From Rapana venosa (taxonomy: Eukaryota > Mollusca > Gastropoda > Neogastropoda > Muricidae): 64,000 nucleotides of DNA. The translations under genes and the position numbers were made by a program. Shown here piece by piece: positions 21,571-33,600 of this stretch (position 1 is its first letter; the number at the start of each line of letters is the position of its first letter). The stretch covers positions 56,051,679 through 56,115,678 of the forward strand of contig CM054154.1 in assembly GCA_028751875.1 (NCBI GenBank), given 5' to 3'. A model generated the notes under the pieces. The model saw only the letters and a list, made by a program, of their open reading frames with translations. It was not told the DNA's origin and did not search any database.

Positions 21571-22139
21571 GGGTGTGGCAAATCTGAGGCAGCTTGGGAG
21601 TAAGGACAGAAGTTAGGGGAGGGGTGGTGGGGTGACGTTCAGCTGAACACTGGAGGAGAAATCCCCGCACACGCCCTCAGACTCTACTTCCCCGGCCCCC
21701 CCTGGGAATGACTATGAGCTCACTGGGGTGTGGTGTGCACATGCACCTGACTTCCTCACCCATGGACAGCCACGCTGCTGCTTCAAAGGACCGCTCTGTC
21801 TGTCTGTCAGTTCGTGCAGAGAAGCAGAGAAGAAGAGAGGACTGGATGATGGAAGGAGGTGCCCAGATAGAAGCCAGTACCCCCCACCCCCCTACACACG
21901 TTAGTGTTGACCTTGGCTCTGCACTTAGCAGCACACAACTGACACACTTTCCGCCAAGGTCAGCTATCAGTGGGTACACACCACCACACACTACGGACAT
22001 ACCTCTATACACACACGCCACGCGCCGCAAACACACATTACACACACGCGTGCGGCCATTGTATATTATTTTGTAATACTTTTTTTGTAAAACACAACGC
22101 GCGCGCGCGCGCGCGCAGCGATCTCTATCGCTCTCTCTC

Positions 22140-22310
22140 GCCAGAACATTTTCCCTTACGTTGTAAACTGTACCGCTTCGGAAAGTAGGCCACCTGTGTG
22201 CCGGTAGGGAACTGAATCATAAATTTTAACAAAATGCATGCAATCGGGGCTGATGTAAAAGGAGATATGAGTGCTATTTCCATCATCCTCTAAATAAAAT
22301 AAATAGATGG
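22140..22310 (+). mobile_element. 3' part of a tRNA-type SINE, second copy
   Basis: Counterpart of 5,745-5,912 with several additional indels (GTGTGCCGGTAGGGAACTGA). Confidence 0.65.
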
Positions 22311-22746
22311 ACTCTCTCTGTCCCTCTCTCATGTGCATATGCATTCAAACGCTCACATTCTCATTCTTACTCATTCTTCCCTCTTTTCCTATCGTCTAAT
22401 AACTATCACGTAAAGTGGAAATGACGTTAAATGTAGATCACACACACACACCACACGCAATCCCCCCCCCTCCCCCCACACACCCCCCCCCCTACCAACA
22501 CACACAGAGGGTGAATATTTTAAAAAACAGTCTGTTTGTTTGATTTGTATGGCTTGTTTTGTTTAGGTTTTTATTCCTATGTGTGCCTATATATATGATT
22601 TTTTTTTTAGATGGATGGCTTGATGAAATAAAAGATAAATTGCACCACTTATTCAATGTACCATCTGAAAATAGAACTTTAACTCTGACTTTGACACACA
22701 CACACACATACACAAACGCGCTCGCGCGCGCAGACAGACACACACG

Positions 22747-22780
<34 letters not shown>

Positions 22781-22846
22781 AGGCGCGCGCACATAATGAT
22801 TTTACTTGAAATTCAACAGAAAGTTTGCAGGAAAAAAAAAAATATA

Positions 22847-23280
22847 TATCATCATCATCATTTAACCAACTCCCAGTGGTGTGTGAGCAGCAACAAAGCG
22901 CTTCAACTCCTGCCTATCCTGGGCCCAACCTAGTAACGGGATCACCAGGAGGTGATGCATGGCCTTCATTCACTTTCTCCGTCTCCTCCACGGGTGCTTT
23001 GGTCTTCTTCCTCTCCGGCTTTGGCCCTCAGCATTCATACGAGTCTACTGGACCGGGAGGTCCTTCGGCACGCAAAGTAGATATGTTCTCTGTTGATGTT
23101 CGTAACTTCTCTTCTTTTACGGACAGGGTTGTTAGCCCTGTGCCCAACCCCCAACCTGGGAGGGTTCCACCTTAGTCGCCTCTTACGACCATGCCTGGAT
23201 GGAGGGCATGGATCCTATTCTTGGGCAATGTCGCTTGCAAGCATTACCAAGGGAGTCCCAAGGGGGGGCCATATAATATA
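22847..23280 (-). mobile_element. short non-autonomous F derivative, second copy
   Basis: Counterpart of 6,452-6,887, apparently identical over the compared stretches, with the same (TA)n on its 5' side. Confidence 0.68.
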
Positions 23281-23359
23281 TTATGTTTACTATCATATAT
23301 ATATATATTATTATATATATATATTATATATATATTATATATATATATATATATTTATA

Positions 23360-24588
23360 ATATCATCATCATCACTCTTCATTAGCCTTACACCAGCGGT
23401 GTGTAGGGCAGCCACACAAGCGCTTCCACTCCTGCCTATTCTGGGCCAACCTAGTACCTGATCCCCAAGAGTGCTCGAATGGCCTAAATCTCACTTTTCT
23501 ACAGTTCTTCTCACGTGCTGTGGTTCTTCCTTTCTTTTTCACCTTCCTTCTGGGGTCAAGTGCAATGCTGTTTCTTGTGATTGACTGTTTTGGGGTCTAT
23601 TCAAGAGGATGTGCCAATCACTTCCACCGTCGTCTGGTGATTATGGTTCCCATGTCTTCTTGCCTGCATCTCAGTAGCTAGGTCTTCATTGGAGATCTTC
23701 TTGGCCAAAAAATCCGGAGAATTCTTCGACGGCATATGGTGTGGAAGGATCGAAGTTTGGTTAAGATCCACTTCCGTCATCCTCCGGCACTCAGAACCGT
23801 ACGGGGCGTAGACACAACACAGCTCTGGTATAGCCTTCAGTTGGTGTTTGGTGCTGTACTGAGTTGATCTAAGATATTGCTTCATTCCCTAAAACACAAT
23901 TCCTGGCCTTCGCCCAGTCTGTTGTGGATGTCTATCTCGCGCCCGGCGCCCCGCCCTCTGGTTGTGATGCTACCAAGGTATGGAATTGTCTGTCTGTGCC
24001 AGGTCAGTTCCATTCACTTTCCACATGGGGCTGGTGTGTTCACATTGAGCGACATTGTCTCCGTTTTCTTGGTGCTGATATGAAGCCCCACTTGGTTGTC
24101 GAATGTTTGGAGTCTGGTCGGTCTTCTCCTGGATTGTGGTGTGTGTGCGGACAGCACGCGCCAGGTCATCCGCAATAGTTCAAGGCCGTCTAGTGTTGAG
24201 AACGGCTCCAGAGAATCCCTCTTGGGGTGTCTTCTGTCGTTTCCTCATCACCAATCAATGGCCAGATTGAGAGAAATGCGGACATCACAAACATCTTGTC
24301 TTTCTCCAGTCTTGACTTCGAAGGGACAGTGTTGCTATGGCCCCACAGGGGCATCTGAGTTGTCATAGAAGCTTTTGATAAGGTGTACACAGTTAACGCA
24401 TGGGATGCATAGTGTCGAAGGTACTCCAAAGGCTGTCTCTGTGAATGCTGTCAAATGCCCTTTTTGTAAAGTCCAAAAAATTCAATAACAGTGGTCTTTG
24501 CCACTTGTGCACTGTTCGGATGATGTTCTGAGCGTGAAATATTGGGTCTATAGAGCATCGTTGCTCCTGAAACCTGTTGTTCTTTCTA
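23360..24588 (-). mobile_element. element F, 3' half only, cut at the duplication edge
   Basis: Counterpart of 6,967-8,196: tail, C-terminal region and the front part of the reverse transcriptase. The 5' half with the endonuclease is absent because the copy ends at 24,588. The cut does not coincide with any element end, so a rearrangement or misjoin, not a normal 5' truncation, explains it. Confidence 0.8.
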
Positions 24589-24769
24589 AAAAATTACCTT
24601 GAGGTGTATAAGTCCAATTTTGTGAATGAGATATAATTTTCTGTAATAATTTAGCTTGCTGTGAAATTTTAAATAGCTGTTTGGCACAACAATTTAAAGG
24701 TGATTTGTGACCTAGTTTGTCATGAAAAAAAAAATTTCATGACCAAAATTTTTTTTAAACATAAAAACC

Positions 24770-25640
24770 TTTTTTTTTTTTAAAACTATTTCCAACATAA
24801 TAAACATTATCGGCCAACAATTGTTTCAAATGATTTTGATATCCATTAACAATGTACCAGAAAATAAGGTCGAAGTATTTCACAATGAAGAATGACATCT
24901 TAGGTGAAAAGTCAGAACCACAAGGACAAGTTATCTGTTTACAAAATTTTGTCTTAAATGCATCCAATGAACCTGTGGGATCATACTTTCCCACCATCTG
25001 TTATGAAAATGACACACCTGACACTTAATGATGTCCGTAAAAAATGTTTCGTTGGTGGGGTTGACACGGTTTCCAAAAAAGCTTTTTTCAGGCAGAAGTA
25101 TGCCCTCCTGAAGATGATGAGGTTAAGGTGCTTGTAACTTCAGAGTCCATGTCCTGGCAGCAGTCTTGGCTAAGGTCAGCTTTTCGTTGCCGGGGATTCC
25201 ACAATATGACGGAATCCAGCAAAAAGGCAAGGTGTGCCTCGTAAGGAAAGAAAATTATAAGGTCAAATTTCAATAAATTAATTGCCCTCTTACTTTAAGC
25301 ATTTCCGTCCGCTCAGTCGTTTTAATTAAAGCTTTTAATGTTGCAAAACAGTTTTAGAATCAATGCAAAACAGCACTTTAAATATATTGATAACACATTT
25401 AATAAAAAAAATTTAAGGCCATTAATAAAGCTATAATTCCGCAGTAAAGATTGAAAAAAACTTTGCCTAAAATAATTTTCTATCTTTAATGAAGGAAACT
25501 ACAAAAGCAGATCCAGCATTCCCACGGGTCGACTACCGAACCATCCAGTAAAAACTTTAAAATAACCACTAAAAGTTTCATTAATGTGGGCTCTAGCTAT
25601 TGCAGCGACAGCGGGACTTTCTCTTTTTGGGTATTAGAAT
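24770..25640 (-). pseudogene. RNase H domain and C-terminal tail of element A
   Basis: This is a noisier copy of 62,303-63,240, where the motifs are clear. The minus strand holds the equivalents of the FTDGS block, the TAEL block, IDSK and the ITCPCGSDFSPK Cys-rich tail (about 24,935-24,900). The enzyme would remove the RNA strand after first-strand synthesis. Relative to the other copy it has many single-base deletions, including in homopolymers. Confidence 0.75.
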
Positions 25641-25787
25641 TATCAATATAAAACTCAGCCCCGTTTAATTCCCCCTTTGGAACTTGTGGAGAAAACTGGG
25701 CGAGATGCTACATTTTGACATTCATTCCTGAAGATGTGAACAGATCAGAGGTGTAAGAACTGATTGTTGCAGTGATTGTATGGATTT

Positions 25788-27196
25788 AAAATAATAATAC
25801 ATGGAATTTATACAGCGCTTTTATCTTGCAAATAAACAAATCAAGCGCTCCATTCATCCTAGTCTCTCACATGCAGCCTTTACAATTAATAGATTTTTAC
25901 AAATTCAAATGTAAACACACACGCGCGCAAAAATATTAACAGTTTTTTAACAATACAAATGTAAACACACACGCGCCCCGCGCGCACACACAACACACAC
26001 CCCACACACACAAAACACACAGGGTTGTACACTCGGGAGGCAGAAAGGGGGAGGGGGGAGTGGAGTTGGTTTATCAGGGCAGGGACAGAAATGCGATGAA
26101 AAAAGAGGGGAGAATCTTAGGGTTTAAATAAACGGTCTTGAGGGTGGGTTTAAAAGCATCATTTAAATAGGTTTTTTGACGAAGGGAGGGGAGGGAGGTC
26201 GTTCCAGATCACTGGACCAGAAAACAGAGAAAGAGCGACGGCCCCAAAAGTGATTGGTTGAATCTAGGTATTCGTAGGCACAAGGTATCTGCAGCAGAAG
26301 CGGAGGGAACGAGAAGGAGTGTACAAGTGAAGACATTCACAAGGTAGGAAGGTGCTGTTTTGTGGAGACTTTTGTAACAGAGGGTACAGATCTTATAGTT
26401 TACCCCTGTGGCACAGGCCCCAGTGGAGAGATTCGCAAGAGAGGAGTAATGTGCTCAGATTTTTTCTTTTTTGAGGACAGTCGAGCTGCAGAGTTTTTGT
26501 GTACGTTGAAGAGGGTGGATAGATGATGCTGGCAGACCAGCCAGAAGAGAAATTGCAAAAGTCCAGACGTGAGAGAAGAGGGGATGTGACTAGTTTGGAT
26601 GTTGCATCAGTGGACAGATACTTTCGAACTGCACTAATACGCCGTAATTGATAGTAGCAGGACTGGCAGGTCTGGGTGATGAATTTTTGCATGGAGAGCG
26701 TGTTATCGATAAACTACCCCTATATTTCACTACAGTGGATAGAGGGACAGACGTATTGCCGAATTCTATTGAAGCTGTTGTTATGGAAGAGAGTTTGTGT
26801 TTGGTCCCTATAAGCATGGCTTCGGTTTTATCTGCATTTAGTTGTAACTTGTTTTCTATCATCCAATTTTGGATATCTTGAAGGCAGCAGGGCATATTTG
26901 TCAAGAGAGAAGGCAGATTTTCGGGAGTTTCACTGCTAAGAATCTGAGAGTCGTCTGCATAAAAAAGATGGCTGATTTGATGACGGTTTATTATATGTGA
27001 AAGTGGGGCAGTGTAGAGAGTAAAAAGAACAGGGCCGAGAACTGACCCCTGTGGGACTCCACATTCCAGTTTGGCAGGTGCTGATTGAATCTTATTTACT
27101 GTAACTGTGTGGAATCGGTCTGTAAGTATGAACTGAACCAGGTGAGGCTGTGTCTTTAAAACCAAACGTGTTTTCGAGACGGTAGAGAAGAAGAAT
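25788..27196 (-). mobile_element. non-LTR retrotransposon C, 5'-truncated, inserted in A
   Basis: The minus strand encodes the back half of a CR1/L2-group reverse transcriptase: GVPQGSVLGPVLFTLY and LFYADDSQI near 27,070-26,950, then NKLQLNADKTEAMLIGTKH and a LHW-type C-terminal region. The 3' end carries GCGCTGTATAAATTCCATG-like sequence and a short (ATT)n tail at 25,788-25,799. The 5' edge at about 27,196 is where similarity to the other C copy (54,560) stops and element A resumes. No clear target-site duplication was found. Frameshifts near 26,690-26,590 break the frame. Confidence 0.82.
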
Positions 27197-27429
27197 TAGC
27201 CCTTTTAGGAAAATCTACATCAGATTTTAAATGAAGCTCTTTAATATTAGAATTCTGAATTGTCAAACTTCTTAAAACATACTTTGCTGAGGCAAGCTTA
27301 ATTTGTTCTTCAAAAGGTATGATATTTATTTCAGCATACATTTTTAAAGTTGATGCGTGTACAGGAACACCAATCGCCAACTTGAATGACTTACTGTCTA
27401 CACTCTGCATTTTTCTTAGCAAATATTTC

Positions 27430-27840
27430 ATCATCATCATCATCAGACCCGTGACCTTGGTGGTCGTGGGGGGAGACACGAAAGACGATGCCGTGGTAAG
27501 CCTCCTCCATTCATCTCGGTCCTTGGCTCTGCGCAGTAGTGCCGAGTCATTCATCCTGGTCCATTCTCTGATGTTGTCCATCCATGACTTGTTCTGTCTT
27601 CCCTCTTTCTGCCACCTTCGAGTGTTCCCTGCAGTACTGTTTTTGGCAGAGTGTTGTGGCGGGTGACATGGCCGAACCATGTCAGCTTTTTCTTCTTGAC
27701 GATGGTGAGAAGGGGTTCCTGTGGACCTGCCAGCCGTGTTATTTGACTCTAGACAAATTCATTGGTCTTTCGTTCTCTCCAGGATATGCCCAGTAGTTTT
27801 CTATTTAGGAGCAGAGAAAAAATTTCCTGTGCATAATTTA
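27430..27840 (-). mobile_element. 5'-truncated 3' end of a LINE (type D), inserted in A
   Basis: The minus strand reads the C-terminal part of an endonuclease-RT protein: WFGHVTRHNTLPK, then KSWMDNIREWTRMND and SFVSPPTTTKVTGL, ending in (ATG)n at 27,432-27,447. It belongs with element E by its GHV...NIKEWT-like end. Flanking AAATATTT and AAAAATTT are only weakly alike, so the target duplication is uncertain. Element A coding sequence (RSRLNYAQEIF before, KYLLRKMQSVDSKSFK after) is rejoined when it is removed. Confidence 0.8.
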
Positions 27841-28887
27841 ATCTAGATCGAACAAGTGCTGTTGCTAAATGGATGAGAGATGACATATCTTGGCCCCAGT
27901 ATTGCTTGCTCACCATTTTTAGCAAATTGAGACTTTTTCTAGCTTTGGTCAGGACATATTCAATGTGATTATTTCATGTAAGTTTTGTGGTGAGAAATAC
28001 CCCTAGAAATTTTTTTTTTCTTTATATGCTAACACAGAATCTCCTATTTTAAAGGAGGGCAGTGCCTGTGGATTGTAGCCAGTGTAAAAAAGCATCATAT
28101 GGAATTTGTCAGGAGATAACATTAATCCATTTTCTTTCATAAATGTATATATCTTATTTAGCTCATTTTGATAAACCTTTCTAATATAGTTAAGAGATCT
28201 TATTGGAGTATGCCTTTTCATGGTTACTTTCACCCATATGCATAGATCATCTGCATATTGAACCAATTCAATATTGTTGGACACTATATTGGGAAGATCA
28301 TATGTTAAGATACTAAAGAGTCTAGGTGCCACTACTGATCCTTGGGGGATCCCCATATCTATAAATCTTGGATTGGAATATGCATTTCCAATTTTTGTTT
28401 GAATAGATCTATTACTCAAAAACGTTTAAAAAGAATTGTACATGCATCCAGACAGACCAATCTGTTTAAGCTTGTGAAGCAATCGTACATGCCATACCTG
28501 ATCATAGGATTTCCTGATATCAAAGAAAGTGGCAAGTATATTTTTTCTTCTGGCAAATTGATGTTTCACGTGAGTGGTAAGTTTAATAAGGTGATCTACT
28601 GTTGATCTACTTTTTCCAAAACCTGCTTGGCTACTGGAATGATATTCCTTTTTTCAAAAGTAATGAATAAGCCTGTTTAATATTTTTTCCATCAACTTTC
28701 CCACATGGGGGGTGAGTGAAATAGGCCTATAACTGTTTATATCATATTTATGTTTACCTTGTTTGCAGAAAGGTACACTTACAGACTGCTTCCATAAGGA
28801 TGGCATTGTTCCCTCTGACTAACATTTTTGGAAATATTTATGAAGAAATATAATAAAATTATCAGGCAGGTGTTTTATCATTTCATT
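27841..28887 (-). pseudogene. reverse transcriptase domain of element A
   Basis: From 28,800 downwards the minus strand gives SYRPISLTPHVGKLMEKIL, an SSQAGFGK block, FFDIRKSYDQVW (motif A, catalytic Asp), GIPQGSVVAPRLFSIL (about 28,357-28,310) and QYADDLCIW (motif C, about 28,258-28,232). The segment 28,003-28,419 is open for 138 codons; elsewhere the frame is broken. The linker after it resumes beyond insertion D at 27,430. This is the polymerase that would carry out target-primed reverse transcription of A. Confidence 0.85.
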
Positions 28888-28899
28888 AGAAATAGCATC

Positions 28900-29967
28900 T
28901 GAGGCTGATGGTGAGTCCAAAGCGCCTGCAGGAGGTAGAGAACCGGTCCATAATGAACTGTATGTCCTCATGGGTGTGTGCGGCAAGCGCGCAACCATCA
29001 GCCTCAGCAAGACCGAGTCCATGTACCAACCAGCTATTTCACAGAACGCCAGTGTCTTCCCCCCACCTGCAGTTAAGATCGATGACACAGAGATCAGGTC
29101 AGTCGACAAGTTTTGCTACCTGGGCAGATCCCTCTGTAGCAATGGAACCCTTGATGCAAAAGTTACAGTGCGCATCGCCAAGGCCAGTTCTGCCTTCGGC
29201 AGACTCAACAACAGGCTGTGGAACAACAAAGGCATCAGGCTCAGCACCAAAATCAAAACTTACAGAGCTGTCGTGCTGACCACCTTGTTGTACTGCTGTG
29301 AAACATGGACGACGTACTGCCATCACATTCAACAGCTTGAGCAGTTTCACCAGAGATGCCTACGAAAGATCCTCGGAATAAAGTGGCAAGACAGGGTCTC
29401 CAACCTCCAGGTCCTAGAGAAGAGCATCCTGCCCAGCATCGAAAGCCTACTGATCAAGTACCAGCTACGCTGGACAGGACACGTTGTCCGAATGAAAGAC
29501 AGCAGGATCCCAAGGATGCTATTGTATTGCGCTTTGATTTGTCTTTGCAAGATATAGCGCTATATAAGTTCCATTTATTATTATTATTATTATTATTATG
29601 GCCAGCTGAAGGAAGGCCTCCGAAAACTTGGAAGACCCTACAAGCGCTTCAAGGACACCTTGAAGACAAACCTTAAAGCCTGTGACATAGACATCGCTAC
29701 CTCGGAAACTGATGCCCTTGATCGTTCTCGCTGGAGGATTCTGTGCTCCAGTGGCATAAAGACGTTTGAAAACAAGAGAACGCTGGCCATTAAGGAGAAG
29801 CGTGAGTGAAGGAAGCAGGGCTCCTTTTCTGGAGACGTTTTCCCTTGCAACACCTGTGGGAAGTGCTGTGCATCCAGAATCGGCCTCTTCTCCCATATGA
29901 GGATACATTCTGACAGATAAGCCTGCCTGCCTACTCATCCATCGATCCGACGGGAGACTCCATCATC
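28900..29967 (+). mobile_element. 5'-truncated LINE B with C2H2 finger, inserted in A with 12-bp TSD
   Basis: The insertion is flanked by AGAAATAGCATC at 28,888-28,899 and 29,968-29,979. The plus strand encodes the C-terminal part of an endonuclease-RT protein: TISLSKTESMYQP, then FCYLGRSLCSNG, YRAVVLTTLLYCCETW and YQLRWTGHVVRMKDS (29,459-29,503). Beyond a small inserted fragment it continues LKEGLRKLGRPYKRFKDTLK and ends with a C2H2-like FPCNTCGKC...LFSHMRIH finger near 29,838-29,920. The 3' end is CATCATCA. The frame from 28,970 to 29,527 is open. Terminal zinc fingers of this kind occur in related molluscan LINE proteins, as I recall. Confidence 0.87.
29525..29600 (+). mobile_element. 75-bp 3' tail of a C-type LINE inserted in B
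   Basis: GCGCTTTGATTTGTCTTTGC, AAGATATAGCGCTATATAAG and TTCCATTTATTATTATTATT match the reverse complement of the C tail at 53,193-53,265. It interrupts element B codons between RMLLY and GQLKEG. Only the extreme 3' end is present, showing very severe 5' truncation. No clear target duplication. Confidence 0.82.
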
Positions 29968-29979
29968 AGAAATAGCATC

Positions 29980-30668
29980 AAGACGTACTGAAGATTTCTT
30001 GGAGCTAAGAGTAGAAATTACATCCTTTACTTCTTGAAAAGTGATGGAAGCATTTGTGTAATGTTCTTTATCTTCTGGAGGATCTTTGTATTTCTCTAGG
30101 CAAACTTCTTTTTCTCTATAAATTCTGTCTTCTTCAGATAACCCTTCTAAACAACTCGTCTCAGAAAATATTTCTACAAAAGCTTCAGCCTTTTCAAGTG
30201 GAGTTGGGAATTCGTTGTCTAACATGATAGGATACTTAGGTAGATTTACACCCTGTTTCGTCTCTTTCAGTTTTTTCCAAACTTTTTGCTGATCTTTTGA
30301 GCTTAATATGCCATCCTTAGAGAAAGTAGGGCCAGTGCTGAAGCTTAGCTTGGCTATTACTTTGTTGCAATAGTTTTTTTGCCTTTTTCATTTCCATCAT
30401 TTTCCTAACGTTCTTCCTATCTTTAAGAAAAAATGTTAAATGTTTTCTTTTGTTTAGCCTTGCTATTTCACATGATTCAATTAAACCAAACATTGCCAAA
30501 ACGTTTTTTTTGACTTGACTAAACGGCATTTTGAAATGGATTTATCTGCGCATTTAAACAGTTTCAACAAATATGGAAATATGCTTTCATCTACGTTACT
30601 AACTAAAAATTCAACAGTTTTACATCGGGAGAGAATACTTGGAAAGTCGTTTCAATTAGCAGTGTGAT
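29980..30668 (-). pseudogene. inter-domain region of element A ahead of RT
   Basis: The minus strand encodes part of the region between endonuclease and RT: an open stretch at 30,225-29,980 (MLDNEFPTPLEKAEAFVEIF through EVKDVISTLSSKK) ending in DAIS at insertion B. Upstream is frameshifted sequence with a WKRLSKYSL-type block. The same DAIS codons restart at the far side of B, confirming that B is an insertion into this reading frame. Confidence 0.75.
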
Positions 30669-30677
30669 AATTAAATT

Positions 30678-33600
30678 GGGTGTTGGGGTCTTTAAGGAAG
30701 TGGTACCTTTGTAAAACCTGGCAGTAGCATTCCCTTGGATGGACGGGAGCACTGGTCCTCATTTGGGGCACTCAACTCTCACTTCTGGGTCCGGTCCTAA
30801 CCCACCCACACCCCGGTAACCGCTTTCTACTGGCGGGCAAAACGTGGGAGGGGCTCGTGATTTCTTGCTCACCAGTAGGAGTTTTGGGGAGAGGAGATGG
30901 GCGCCACCAGCTTCTAAAGCCCACTGCAAGGACATGATGAGAAAAACAAAACAGAAAACAGCGGATCGGTCGAGGCCCGATCAACAACGACTGCGCTACC
31001 CACTGAAAAGCCTCCAGGGTGGGAGTGACAAGTGCGCTACTGGGGCAGAACCAACTCTAAAGCTTCCAAAAAAAGGAGTAACCATCGAACATGGAATGTG
31101 AGGACTCCTTTACCGAACGGGAAAGTACAGGAACTCACACATGGAACTAAAAAGATATAAATGGGACATCCTGGGGCTTGGGGAAGTCAGAGGGACTGGC
31201 TTCGGAGAAACAACCACGCAAGAGGGCCACAAGATATGGTAAAGTGGAGAAGAGAAACTACATCAACACGGAGTAGGCTTCATTGTCAGGAAAGAGATTG
31301 TGTCAAGCATCATCAGCTGCACACCAGTATCCAGCAGACTCATCTCAATCAGAGTTTCGCAAAACCCCAGAATCTCACCATCATCCAAGTGAAATGCTCC
31401 AACATCTGACTACGATGATGACCAAAATAGAAGAATTCTATGAACAACTTGAAAACGTCATCTCCAAAACGCCCAAAAAAGACATTCTTATTGTGGAAGG
31501 ACGACTGGAATGCTAAGGGGGGGACCGATGCCTATGACACCTGGGCAGGAACCACAGGACGCTTTGGACTAAAAGAAACAAACGAAAGAGGACATGCGGC
31601 TGCTGGAATTCGCACAGAAGCACAAACTAACTCTGGAAAACCACACTCCATCCTCACAAGCCATCTAGAACAACAAACTTGGCACTCCACCAAATGGTCT
31701 GATTCACAATCAAACTGACTACATTCTTTCACCCCAAAGATTCAAATCCAGCATAAAACAAGGCAAACACAAGAACAATCCGGGAGCTGACATTGGCAGG
31801 CCCCACGACCTTGTACTTACTACCACCATCAAGCTGAACCTGAAAGCAAAACAACAGCCAAAAAACCCACGCATAATTTTGATCGGGAAAAAAACTAAAA
31901 GACCCAACAGTGGTTTAGATCTTCCAAGCCAACATTGGAGGAAAGTTCGCCGCACTCACAGCCATCGAAAAATGAATTGGACACACTAGCCAACAACATC
32001 AAAGAAGTGCTATTGACAGCAGCAGAAGAAACATTAGAAGAAGCAGAACAAAGAAACAACCCTGGGTGACAAATGAGGTTCTTGACCTCTGCGACAAAAG
32101 AAGAGACTCAAGGAACAAAAGTTCACAAGTCAAGAAGCCAACAACAAAAAAAGGGAATAGCCACAGAGAAGTGAGGAAAAGATGGAGAAAAACCAAAGAA
32201 CGGGATAGAAGAACAATGCCACAGCAATCGAAGTTGGAATGGCCAAGGAAACAGCAAAACAGCCTACAACACTCTAAATCACTAACTAAAACCACACAGC
32301 CTAAAGCCTCTGTTATTGAAGACAAAGAAGGAAATTTTTAAAAAACGGAAAGCAATCCCATCCTCCAACGCTGGACGGAATACTGTGAGGACTTGTATAA
32401 CTACCTACTACGCCCAGAAAACCCCAACAAAGTTTCTGACAAACCCCCTGAACACCAAGATAAAGACCCACCAATACTAAGGTGTGAAGTAGATACAGCT
32501 ATTAAACAATTGAAGGAGGGAAAGTCCCCTGGAATCGATAACATCCCCAGCTGAACTCATAAAAAATGGAGGGGAAAGAAACAGCAAGGGGGATTCACAG
32601 AACTTTGTCAGAAGAAACACGACACAAAGAATGGCCAGAAGAATGGACACAGTCTCTTGTAATAAACCCCCACCAAAGAAAGGAAACCTCAAGCAATGCC
32701 AGAACTAAAAGAACCATCAGTCTCATAAGCCATCCTAGCAAGATCATGCTGCGGGTAGTCCTACAACAGACTGGAAAAAAAGCGGAAAACTCCTGGCAGA
32801 AGAACAAAGCCGGCTTTTGACCAAAACGCACACAATGGAACAAATTTTCATTCTGAAATTCTGATAGAGAAACATCTCCAACAACAAAAGACTTGTATCA
32901 CAATTTCATAGACTTCAAAAAGCCTTTTTACAGGGTATGGGATGACGGCCTCTGCAAGTACTCAAGCACTTCAATATTGACAACTGCCTCATTGAAGTCA
33001 TCAAGGCACTGTAAAGAGAACGCAAGAAGTGCAGTTTTCATGAACAATCACATGGCGAGTTTCTTTAAGACTACGGTTGGGGTCCGTCCCGGGCTACCTT
33101 CTCTCACCTGTACTTTTTAACCTCTTCCTCGAAAACATCATGACAGAGACACTGCAAAACCCCCACACCTCCATCTCCATTGGTGGGAAGATCCCTTTGC
33201 AACCTCAGATTGCAGATGACATTGACCTCATGGGCGGCAGCAAAAAAGAACTACAAAACCCCACAGATGTCTATCAGATCGAGCGAGCGCATACGGCATG
33301 GAGGGCAGTACAGAGAAAACAAAGATCATGGTCAACAGCGCTAGTAATGACAGCACGGAAATAAAGATGAATGGAGAAATACTGGGAAAAGGTGAGCCAA
33401 TTCAAATACTTAGCTCCATCCTAACAAAAGATTGCACATCAAACAATGAATGAAAGCTCGCATTGCAACAGCAACATCTGCTCTACCAGACTCAGAGGAT
33501 CATCAAAGCAACAACATAAGCTTCTGCACCAATATCACCTTTACAAAACCCTCGTGATATCTATCCTCCAAAATGGCTGTGAATCATGGACTCTGACAGC

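Larger units (their letters stand above)
16406..24588. repeat. 8.2-kb direct duplication, copy 2
   Basis: Matches 1-8,196 with small indels and rare substitutions. Its right end falls within the reverse transcriptase region of element F at TTGTTCTTTCT. The sequence then switches, with a few A bases, into the 3' end of element A near 24,597. The repeat content mirrors copy 1. Stretches not listed separately in this copy (17,026-17,750, 18,412-19,660, 20,676-21,245, 21,570-22,096 and 22,311-22,846) contain the same anonymous DNA and simple repeats as their partners. Confidence 0.93.

Noticed and set aside
25788..27196. target-site duplication around element C in A
   Set aside because: Flanks GGGCTAATT and AAATCCATA do not match; a duplication could not be supported.
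27430..27840. target-site duplication around fragment D
   Set aside because: AAATATTT against AAAAATTT in AT-rich flanks is too weak to claim.
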